Shown piece by piece: positions 1 through 7,089 of a stretch of 7,946 nucleotides of DNA. The DNA lies in the NCBI GenBank assembly GCA_017450425.1, contig JAFSUV010000041.1, positions 1 to 7,946 of the forward strand. The letters are read 5' to 3'. Within the stretch, counting starts at the first letter, position 1, and the number at the start of each line of letters is the position of its first letter. This stretch comes from Kiritimatiellia bacterium (lineage in GTDB: Bacteria > Verrucomicrobiota > Kiritimatiellia > RFP12 > UBA3636). The notes below the pieces were generated by a model. The model made no database searches. It saw only the letters and a program-made list of their open reading frames with translations, and was not told where the DNA came from. The translations under genes and the position numbers were made by a program.

Positions 1-621
1 AAGGGCGTCATCTACAAGGGCCGCCCCGACCTCTCCGGCCGCAAGCTCCTCGCCGCCGTCGATACCCCGTGCCGCACGCTGGAGGAGATCCTAAAGGGGG
101 CGGACGTCTTCATCGGCGTCTCCGTCGCCGGCGCCGTGAGCCCCGAATGGGTTCCCACGATGGCGGAAAACCCCGCGATCTTCGCGCTCGCCAACCCCGA
201 TCCGGAAATCACGCCGGCGCAGGTCGCCGCCGCCATGGGCGACAAGCCTTACGTCATGGCGACCGGCCGCTCGGACTATCCGAACCAGATCAACAACGTC
301 CTCTGCTTCCCGTTCCTCTTCCGCGGCGCGCTCGACGTGCGCGCCCGCAAGATCACGATGGGCATGAAGATCGCCGCGGCGGACGCCCTTGCCGCCGCCG
401 CGCGCATCCCGGCGGACGACGCCACCAAGGCGCTCTACGCCGGCGAAGCGCTTTCGTTCGGGCCGAAGTACATCCTGCCCAAGCCGTTCGACCGCCGCCT
501 CTGCTCGCTCGTGGCCCCGGCCGTCGCCGCCGCTGCGGTGCGCGAAGGCGTCGCGCGCGTCGAAAACTTCGACGAAGAGGCGTACCGCGCGGCTCTCGCG
601 AAGGAGAGCGCCGAATCGTAG
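1..621 (+). CDS. Malic enzyme (oxaloacetate-decarboxylating), C-terminal part
   Basis: Open from the left edge; 206 residues of the NAD(P)-binding half are visible and the N-terminal catalytic half is missing. Malic enzymes convert malate to pyruvate and CO2 in the cytoplasm while reducing NAD(P)+. Diagnostic segments seen: GVIYKGR at residues 2-8, FIGVSVAGA at about 37-45, IFALANPDPEI at 60-70, and ATGRSDYPNQINNVL at 87-101 followed by FPFLFRGALDVRA. The last two blocks are hallmarks of the bacterial small/MaeB-type family. The protein ends about 90 residues after FRGALDVRA, so the phosphotransacetylase-like tail found on long MaeB proteins is absent. It is followed directly by a strong terminator, so it is the last gene of its transcript. 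Cofactor preference (NAD or NADP) cannot be read from this fragment. Confidence 0.95.
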   Translation, partial: KGVIYKGRPDLSGRKLLAAVDTPCRTLEEILKGADVFIGVSVAGAVSPEWVPTMAENPAIFALANPDPEITPAQVAAAMGDKPYVMATGRSDYPNQINNVLCFPFLFRGALDVRARKITMGMKIAAADALAAAARIPADDATKALYAGEALSFGPKYILPKPFDRRLCSLVAPAVAAAAVREGVARVENFDEEAYRAALAKESAES

Positions 622-645
622 CGCGCGCCTTCCCCTGAACGCACG

Positions 646-675
646 AAAACGCGCCGGAGACTTCCGGCGCGTTTT
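646..675. terminator. Bidirectional intrinsic terminator between convergent genes
   Basis: Perfect 13-bp hairpin: arms 646-658 and 663-675 around the 4-nt loop GACT. The core is GC-rich (CGCGCCGGA), flanked by AAAA on the left and TTTT on the right, so each strand has a U-tract after the stem. It lies 24 nt after the malic enzyme stop and 20 nt after the stop of the minus-strand EpsI-family gene, so it can terminate both transcripts. Confidence 0.9.
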
Positions 676-695
676 CCTTTCGCCATCGCCAGGCT

Positions 696-1604
696 TTAGT
701 CGTGACCGGCTGCGGTCGTGACGGTGTTCGTACCGCGATATCGGTTGGCTTGCGCGGACGAGCCGGAGAGGCGCATCGCCACACCGTGCCGGGAGGCCAA
801 TTCACGGCGGATTCCGGTTATCACCGGGTAAAAGCGGCCGATGAAGTCGTCGAAGTCGTCGCGCCAGACTTCGGGATTCGCGGGATCGACCTCGGCACTG
901 AGCGAAGCGTAGCCCCAGCGCGGCCTGTAGGCGCGGACGCAGTTGTCCCAGAGCATCCGCGCGAACCGCGAGAGGTGGTGGACGGTCTCGAACTCGGGAT
1001 TGAAGAGCCAGTATCCGTAAACGCAAGGCGTTTGCGAAACCGTCTTCCCCGTCGAGGGGTCCTTCACCTGAAACGCCAGCCGCAGGATCCGGAGCGGATG
1101 GCCGCCGCCGCTTTCGCCGCCGTTTTCGCCGTCGGCGCCGAACATCTCCGTGCGCTCGTCCATTATCTTGTTGCCCTGGCTAACGAGGCACACCTGCGGC
1201 CTGTGGATGGAGCGCCGCTCCATGCCGGAAAACACGACCGTGGCCGTTATGCTGCCATGGCCGGAGCGTGAATACACCTTGCGGAAGATCGGCGTCTGCG
1301 CCGGAAGCAGGTTGTTTTCGCCGAGCGACACGGTCGAAAGCACGCCGCCGCAAACCGGGCACGCCATGCTGCCCGCGCCGCCTTCCGGCAGCGACGACTC
1401 CGGGAACGACCGCGCACACTGGTCGTTTTGGCAGAAATAAACCGCCTCGCCGACCCACGGGCCGAGCCTCTCCGGAAGCACCAGCGGCACGTCTCCGTTG
1501 GGGTCGCCGTAGATGACGCGCCCGCCGGAAAGCACCAGCGCCGCGAGGCCGACGAGCGCCGCCGCCGTCAGCCCTGGAGCCGCCTCTTTTGCCGAAATTC
1601 GCAT
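696..1604 (-). CDS. EpsI-family exosortase-associated protein with Cys4 insert
   Basis: 302 residues. One hydrophobic N-terminal segment (about residues 12-31) suggests a membrane-anchored protein with the remainder on the far side of the inner membrane. The block SIHRPQVCL (H134, C139) matches the conserved HxPxxCL-type motif of the EpsI / exosortase C-terminal domain family, whose members accompany exosortases. A distinctive insert has C58-x4-C63 and C82-x2-C85, which looks like a zinc ribbon. The start at 1604 is chosen because GGAAGG (1617-1612 on the minus strand) lies 7 nt upstream. The gene overlaps the 3' end of the exosortase gene by 37 nt, implying translational coupling and one transcript. 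The exact biochemical role of EpsI proteins is not settled; the pairing with an exosortase is the main guide. Confidence in the family is high, in metal binding moderate. Confidence 0.85.
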   Translation of the reverse strand: MRISAKEAAPGLTAAALVGLAALVLSGGRVIYGDPNGDVPLVLPERLGPWVGEAVYFCQNDQCARSFPESSLPEGGAGSMACPVCGGVLSTVSLGENNLLPAQTPIFRKVYSRSGHGSITATVVFSGMERRSIHRPQVCLVSQGNKIMDERTEMFGADGENGGESGGGHPLRILRLAFQVKDPSTGKTVSQTPCVYGYWLFNPEFETVHHLSRFARMLWDNCVRAYRPRWGYASLSAEVDPANPEVWRDDFDDFIGRFYPVITGIRRELASRHGVAMRLSGSSAQANRYRGTNTVTTAAGHD

Positions 1605-2512
1605 ATCTTCGCCTTCCAGTCCTTGTTTAAAACCGACCCTGCGGTGGTGAGGAGAATGATGGAGAGGAAAAACACGATGTAGCCCGAAAGGTCGTGGTAG
1701 AGCTGCATCGCGAGTTTCATGCCGATCCATTCGGCTACGACGCCGAGCGTGAAAATCCTGAGCGCGTTGGCCAGCATGGCAAGCGGCACCGAGAGCGCGA
1801 ACAGCGCGGCCTTGCGCCATGCGCCACGAAGCGTGTACCAGGCGTACGGCGCGGCGAGGGACGTCATGGTGACGAGCGAGCGCAGCCCCGAACAGGCGTC
1901 CGCCACGTCGAACGTGAAGCCGCCGCCGGCCGCCGATTGCACCACGGTGCCGCGGTTGGCGGCGGCTATGCCGACGCCTTGCAGGAGCACGACCGCGAAC
2001 TTGCTCGCGGCGAGCCGGAGCGGCATCGTGACCTCGACCAAAAGCGAGTTCGTGAAACTCAGCAGCAGATACCCGGCGGGGAACACGAGGATTTTCGCGA
2101 CATCCCAGCCCCAAACCGCCCATGCGAGCCCCCAGAGCGCAGTCGCCGTGGAGGCGAGCGACAGGCGCGGCAGCTGGGAGCGGAAGCCGATGACGTGGAC
2201 GGCAAGCGACAGCGCCACCACGGCCGTACCCCGCCACGACGACGAAACGCGGGCGGCGGCGAGCCGCCCCCTGTCGAGCCAGACGGCGAGGACGCACATC
2301 GCGAGCATCGCCCAGTTGGTGCGGAAATTGTCGGGGTCGAGCCGCCAGTGGAGCCGCACCCAATTGAAAATCGACCGCCCCTCGACCGCCACGGCCGAAT
2401 CCGTTCCGTACCGGGCATAGAGCCACAACCCGCCCAGCGCCGCCAGGGCGAAAATCGCCAGGCGCGGGAAGTCCGGCTTCGGCAGAGAGTTTGCATCAGC
2501 GTTGTTCGACAT
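1568..2512 (-). CDS. Exosortase (membrane transpeptidase-like sorting enzyme)
   Basis: 314 residues, strongly hydrophobic with about eight predicted membrane segments. The family is an inner-membrane cysteine enzyme thought to cleave and process proteins bearing PEP-CTERM-like C-terminal sorting signals, often alongside exopolysaccharide production. The three conserved positions are all present: C207 in DACSGLRSL, R252 in ANALRIFTLG, and H273 in LYHDLSGY. The ATG at 2512 is preferred over the in-frame ATG at 2548: a TTGCCC-N17-TATAAT promoter ends 7 nt before 2512, so the longer form would start inside the -35 box, and no Shine-Dalgarno sequence precedes either start. The EpsI-family partner follows with overlap. 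No PEP-CTERM-like substrate is encoded in the window, and the exosortase subtype cannot be assigned by eye. Confidence 0.92.
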   Translation of the reverse strand: MSNNADANSLPKPDFPRLAIFALAALGGLWLYARYGTDSAVAVEGRSIFNWVRLHWRLDPDNFRTNWAMLAMCVLAVWLDRGRLAAARVSSSWRGTAVVALSLAVHVIGFRSQLPRLSLASTATALWGLAWAVWGWDVAKILVFPAGYLLLSFTNSLLVEVTMPLRLAASKFAVVLLQGVGIAAANRGTVVQSAAGGGFTFDVADACSGLRSLVTMTSLAAPYAWYTLRGAWRKAALFALSVPLAMLANALRIFTLGVVAEWIGMKLAMQLYHDLSGYIVFFLSIILLTTAGSVLNKDWKAKICEFRQKRRLQG

Positions 2513-2519
2513 GGCGGCG

Positions 2520-2548
2520 ATTATAAATCCAACTTTAGGCGCGGGCAA
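2520..2548 (-). promoter_or_regulatory. Promoter for exosortase-epsI unit, probably leaderless
   Basis: Read on the minus strand: -35 TTGCCC (2548-2543), a 17-bp spacer, and a perfect -10 TATAAT (2525-2520). A start point 7 nt after the -10 falls at about 2513, immediately before the ATG at 2512-2510. The transcript would have essentially no 5' UTR, which agrees with the lack of a ribosome-binding site. Confidence 0.65.
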
Positions 2549-2561
2549 ACGGTTTTGCCCG
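2542..2561. repeat. Palindrome over exosortase -35 box (candidate operator)
   Basis: Perfect 8-bp inverted repeat CGGGCAAA (2542-2549) and TTTGCCCG (2554-2561) around CGGT. The left arm covers the -35 hexamer of the minus-strand promoter, a position suited to a repressor or to an activator contacting polymerase. It lies in the 140-nt gap between the divergent exosortase gene and tRNA-Glu. It is not followed by a T-run in either direction, so it is an unlikely terminator. The cognate regulator is unknown. Confidence 0.5.
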
Positions 2562-2578
2562 AAAGCCGAAATTTTCGC

Positions 2579-2608
2579 TTGACTTCAATGCCCGGTTTTT
2601 GCTAACTT
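2579..2608 (+). promoter_or_regulatory. Promoter for tRNA-Glu (and possibly dinB operon)
   Basis: -35 TTGACT (2579-2584, 5 of 6 matches to consensus), an 18-bp spacer, and -10 TAACTT (2603-2608, weak) preceded by TGC, an extended -10. An A/T-rich stretch (2569-2575) lies just upstream of the -35. The predicted start near 2615 leaves a 5' leader of about 38 nt before the tRNA. No other promoter is evident before dinB. Confidence 0.55.
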
Positions 2609-2627
2609 CCACCCCCGTTCAGCACGG

Positions 2628-2644
2628 CGCTTCCGCCGGAAGCG
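2628..2644. repeat. Short palindrome in tRNA-Glu 5' leader
   Basis: CGCTTCC (2628-2634) and GGAAGCG (2638-2644) around GCC form a perfect 7-bp hairpin ending 8 nt before the mature 5' end of the tRNA. It is probably a leader-RNA stem removed by RNase P processing. The only other content of the 104-nt gap upstream is the two promoters and the palindrome listed separately. Confidence 0.4.
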
Positions 2645-2652
2645 GCTGCGAA

Positions 2653-2727
2653 GCCCCCATCGTCTATCGGTTAGGACACCTGGTTTTCATCCAAGTAAGA
2701 GCGGTTCGACTCCGCTTGGGGGTGCCA
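2653..2727 (+). tRNA. tRNA-Glu (anticodon TTC), CCA encoded
   Basis: Full cloverleaf: acceptor arms GCCCCCA (2653-2659) and TGGGGGT (2717-2723), with a G1-U72 wobble also known in other tRNA-Glu such as chloroplast ones. D arm GTCT/GGAC (2662-2665, 2674-2677). Anticodon loop TTTTCAT with anticodon TTC at 2686-2688. T arm AGCGG/CCGCT around TTCGACT (2700-2716). Discriminator G at 2724 and CCA encoded at 2725-2727. The anticodon stem CCTGG/CCAAG has a C28-A42 mismatch. As the first gene of a + strand cluster, it lies only 19 nt before dinB. Confidence 0.96.
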
Positions 2728-2746
2728 TGAAGAAAGCGTTTCGGCC

Positions 2747-3988
2747 ATGATGCATCCATCCGCCTTCGCTCCCGTTGAGGGCGGCAGTCCGGCCATCCGG
2801 TCGATTCTCCATGTTGACATGGATGCGTTCTTTGCATCCGTGGAGCAGCGCGACAGGCCGGAGCTGCGCGGAAAGCCGGTCATCGTGGGCGCGCCGCCCG
2901 ACAGGCGCGGCGTCGTATCGACCTGCTCCTACGAGGCGCGCCGGTTCGGCGTGCATTCCGCCATGCCGTCGCGCGAAGCGTACAGGCTGTGCCCCGACGG
3001 CGTTTTCGTGCCGCCGGACATGGATCGCTACATGGCGGCGTCGGCCGAAGTGTTCAGAATCTTCGACCGCTACACGCCGCTCGTGGAAGGGCTCTCGTGC
3101 GACGAGGCGTTTCTCGACGTGTCCGGCGGCGCCAAACTTTTCGGAGACGCGGTCGGCATAGCCCGCCGGATACGCGGCGACATCGCCCGCGAACTGCATC
3201 TCACGGCGTCGGTCGGCGTGGCGACGAACAAGTTCCTCGCGAAACTGGCGTCGGACCTGAACAAGCCGGACGGCCTCACGGTCGTGCCGGTTTCGCCGGG
3301 CGAAATCGTCCGCTTCCTCGCCCCGCTCCCGGTCTGGAGCATCTTCGGAGTGGGAAAGGTCCTCGGCGAGGCGCTGAAAGCGCACGGCGCAAGCACGATC
3401 GGCGACATACAGCGGCTCGACGCCGGTACGCTGGGGCGCTGGATCGGCGACAACGCCGCGCTTTCGCTCAAGGCGCTCGCCGTCGGCATCGACGGGCGCG
3501 GCGTCGAAACCGCGCGCGACGGCAAATCGATTTCCCGCGAGCACACTTTCGACACGGACGAGCGGGATCCGGCCCGGGTGCGCGCGACGCTGCTCGACCT
3601 GGCGTCCGACGTCTCGCGCCAGGTCCGGGCCGCCGGCGTGTGGGCCGGCACTGCCCACCTCAAGCTCAGGACGGACGATTTCCACACCACGACCCGCCAG
3701 AAGCCTTTTCCGCGCGCGAGTTGCGACGATTTCTCCTTCCGCGACGCCGCAGGCTCTCTCTTCGACGCCAATCCGGTATTCCGCCCGGTCCGGCTCGTCG
3801 GCTTCGGCACGAGCGGCTTTTCGACTTCTGCGCCGGCGGAAGAGCCTTCTCTTTTCGGCCCGGATCCGGAATCCGAAAAAGCGGAGAAGCGCGAGGCGCT
3901 CTCCCGCGCGATGGACGAAGTGCGCAGTCGTTTCGGCGGCTCGGCGGGCTTGTTTTTCGCGGCTGATGGAAGCGGAGGCGCGCCGTGA
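2747..3988 (+). CDS. dinB: DNA polymerase IV (Y-family translesion polymerase)
   Basis: 413 residues. It is a cytoplasmic error-prone polymerase that bypasses damaged template bases. The palm motif HVDMDAFFASVE places the metal-binding aspartate at D24 and the steric-gate Phe at F29. The second metal site is D119-E120 in SCDEAFLDVSG. Both are offset by exactly 16 from E. coli DinB (D8, F13, D103, E104). The thumb/HhH region is around 195-230; the little-finger domain with SREHTFDTDE and KLRTDDFHTTTRQK is around 260-330. The segment EPSLF at about 367 may be a degenerate beta-clamp-binding motif. Two tandem ATGs (2747, 2750) lack an obvious Shine-Dalgarno; the first is used here, and the N-terminus is about 16 residues longer than E. 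coli's. No SOS box was recognised. It overlaps queH by 4 nt. Confidence 0.95.
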   Translation: MMHPSAFAPVEGGSPAIRSILHVDMDAFFASVEQRDRPELRGKPVIVGAPPDRRGVVSTCSYEARRFGVHSAMPSREAYRLCPDGVFVPPDMDRYMAASAEVFRIFDRYTPLVEGLSCDEAFLDVSGGAKLFGDAVGIARRIRGDIARELHLTASVGVATNKFLAKLASDLNKPDGLTVVPVSPGEIVRFLAPLPVWSIFGVGKVLGEALKAHGASTIGDIQRLDAGTLGRWIGDNAALSLKALAVGIDGRGVETARDGKSISREHTFDTDERDPARVRATLLDLASDVSRQVRAAGVWAGTAHLKLRTDDFHTTTRQKPFPRASCDDFSFRDAAGSLFDANPVFRPVRLVGFGTSGFSTSAPAEEPSLFGPDPESEKAEKREALSRAMDEVRSRFGGSAGLFFAADGSGGAP

Positions 3989-4628
3989 AGGAACTGCTGC
4001 TCCACGCCTGCTGCGGCCCCTGCTCCACGCATTGCGTGCGGGCGCTCCGCGCCGCCGGCCGCGAACCCGTGCTGTTCTACTCCAACTCCAACATCGACAC
4101 GCGCGAAGAGTGGGAAAAGCGGCTCGACTCTCTCCGCAAGTTCGCCGCCGCCGAAGGCGTCAGGGTGGTGGTCGATCCCTGGGACGGCGCCGCGTGGGAG
4201 CGCGAAGTGGCGGCGGGCTTCGAGGGCGAGAAAGAGGGCGGCGCAAGGTGCGACAGGTGCTTTCGCCACAATCTGCAGAAGGCGGCCGGCGCCGCGAACG
4301 CGCTCGGCATCGAGTCTTTCAGCACCACGCTCACCGTAAGTCCGCACAAGTCCTCGGCCAAGGTGTTCGCGGCCGGATTCGCCGCGGAAAAGGAAGTCGC
4401 CGGGCGCGTCGCGCGGCAGACCGGCGGCGGCGATGGTGATGGCGGGGCCGGCGGCGGCGCGAAAAGCGCCGTTTTCGAGCCGGTCGATTTCAAGAAAAAA
4501 GACGGATTCCGCGACTCGGTCGCGATCGCGCGCGAGTTCGGCCTGTACCGGCAGAACTATTGCGGCTGCAGGTTTTCCAAGGCCGCAGCCGAGGCGCGCG
4601 CCGCAACGCGGAAAAAGGATTCAGAGGG

Positions 4629-4632
<4 letters not shown>
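3985..4632 (+). CDS. queH: Epoxyqueuosine reductase QueH
   Basis: 215 residues. QueH performs the last step of queuosine synthesis, reducing epoxyqueuosine to queuosine at the wobble base of GUN-anticodon tRNAs; it is a non-homologous replacement for QueG. Visible family motifs: LLHACCGPCS (C9, C10, C13), RCDRCF (C89, C92) and YRQNYCGC (C193, C195), the Cys set that holds the iron-sulfur cluster and extra iron. DFKKKDGFRDSVAIAREFGLYRQ is also typical (residues 168-190). The start is GTG at 3985, with a strong GGAGG at 3974-3978, 6 nt away. The GTG overlaps the dinB stop (GTGA), and the gene's own stop overlaps the next start (ATGA). Residues 146-160 form an unusual Gly/Asp/Ala-rich stretch, probably a surface loop. 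No other queuosine gene lies in the window. Confidence 0.94.
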
Positions 4633-6578
<1,946 letters not shown>

Positions 6579-6611
6579 AAAAACGCGGGGCGGAAACCGC
6601 ACCGCGTTTTT
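6579..6611. terminator. Bidirectional intrinsic terminator after ABC-F gene
   Basis: Starts at the base after the ABC-F stop codon. Outer arms AAAAACGCGG (6579-6588) and CCGCGTTTTT (6602-6611) pair perfectly; inside, GCGG (6590-6593) and CCGC (6597-6600) continue the stem past one G/A mismatch, with an AAA loop. A-tract and T-tract flanks make it usable from both strands, so it probably also served the convergent rpsU gene. A small 5-bp hairpin (AGCCG/CGGCT, 6618-6630) follows. Confidence 0.9.
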
Positions 6612-6632
6612 AGACGTAGCCGGAACGGCTCG

Positions 6633-6793
6633 CTAGTGTCTCGTCCGAAAAAAACGTGGCAATATCCGCCGAACAGGTTTCGTCAGGCTGGGCGTTGCCA
6701 AAAGGCGTAGTGTTCCTACGGTGATTGGCAGCAACGAAGCATGGCGGAAGGTGGGCAAGGATGATGCCATGGCGTTTGAGGACGAGACACTAG
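6633..6793. mobile_element. MITE-like element, 161 bp with 14-bp perfect TIRs
   Basis: CTAGTGTCTCGTCC at 6633-6646 is the exact reverse complement of GGACGAGACACTAG at 6780-6793. The 133 bp between them hold no plausible gene but contain nested complementary pairs (TGGCA/TGCCA, TCCGCC/GGCGGA, TGCCAA/TTGGCA, CGTAG/CTACG) that would let the whole element fold. The outer CTAG at each end may be a 4-bp target duplication (or TA a 2-bp one), as made by IS630- and IS5-like elements; the inverted repeat would then be TGTCTCGTCC. No transposase is present, so mobilisation would be in trans. The right end overlaps the rpsU stop codon. Mobility is inferred from one copy; the alternative is a structured RNA or regulatory palindrome. 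Confidence 0.6.
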
Positions 6794-7008
6794 ATGCGCG
6801 GCATTGTCGCCGCGAGAGCCTGGCGGCGCGCGATCGAGCGGGCGCGGGCGCGGGCGCGCTCGGACTTCATCTTGCGCTTTACGCAAGGCTTTTCGAAATA
6901 ACGATCGGCGCGAAGCTGCTTGATGATGCCTTCTTTGTCCATCGCCTTCATGAGCCGCTTGACGGCCATGTCGATGGGTTCTCCCTTTTTGACTTTGACT
7001 ACGATCAC
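6790..7008 (-). CDS. rpsU: Small ribosomal subunit protein bS21
   Basis: 72 residues, Lys/Arg-rich. bS21 joins the 30S platform next to the 3' end of 16S rRNA and affects initiation. The start VVKVKKGEPIDMAVKRLMK, then GIIKQLRADRYFEKPCVKRKMKSERARARARS, matches the family layout (KV..gEp.d.A.rR, YEKPs.krkrk) and its usual length of about 70. The start codon is GTG at 7008, fixed by a GGAGGTGA Shine-Dalgarno 6 nt upstream. The C-terminal RARARARS is encoded by a short tandem GCGGGC repeat (about 6839-6858 on +). The stop TAG (6792-6790) is formed by the CTAG at the end of the 161-bp inverted-repeat element. It is divergent from hisB and convergent with the ABC-F gene. Confidence 0.95.
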   Translation of the reverse strand: MIVVKVKKGEPIDMAVKRLMKAMDKEGIIKQLRADRYFEKPCVKRKMKSERARARARSIARRQALAATMPRI

Positions 7009-7014
7009 TTGTTT

Positions 7015-7022
7015 TCACCTCC
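7015..7022 (-). promoter_or_regulatory. Very strong Shine-Dalgarno of rpsU
   Basis: GGAGGTGA on the minus strand is an uninterrupted 8-base match to the bacterial anti-Shine-Dalgarno UCACCUCC, 6 nt before the GTG start. It is the strongest ribosome-binding site in the window and fixes the otherwise unusual GTG start. Confidence 0.9.
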
Positions 7023-7031
7023 GTTCCGGTC

Positions 7032-7083
7032 AGGCGGTCTGCGGACCTGCCTTTCGACCGCTTTTGCCGGTGTGCAAAAGCGG
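7032..7083 (-). promoter_or_regulatory. Structured rpsU 5' leader (two hairpins)
   Basis: The predicted transcript start (about 7083) begins a perfect 10-bp hairpin, CCGCTTTTGC/GCAAAAGCGG (7083-7074 with 7067-7058), with a 6-nt loop. A second hairpin follows at 7052-7032: GGTC/GACC core, extended by GCC/GGC and A-T past a 1-nt bulge, with a 4-nt loop. It ends 9 nt before the Shine-Dalgarno. There is no U-run after either stem, so this is not an obvious attenuator. A leader that controls bS21 translation or mRNA stability is plausible but unproven. Confidence 0.5.
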
Positions 7084-7089
7084 GGAAGA

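Noticed and set aside
1605..2426. Upstream extension of the EpsI-family frame
   Set aside because: It lies out of frame across the exosortase gene and has Arg-rich shadow composition; family similarity starts only after the ATG at 1604, which has its own ribosome-binding site.
2513..2548. Longer exosortase start at 2548
   Set aside because: It would begin inside the -35 box of the predicted promoter, has no ribosome site and adds non-family residues.
2727..2750. Micro-ORF MKKAFRP starting in the tRNA CCA and ending on the dinB start
   Set aside because: The TGA overlaps the dinB ATGs and the GGGGGTG in the tRNA acceptor looks like a ribosome site, but that sequence is fixed by tRNA pairing and removed by processing; chance is more likely.
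2671..2883. 70-codon minus-strand frame across the tRNA
   Set aside because: A translated antisense tRNA, a common annotation artefact; it also overlaps dinB.
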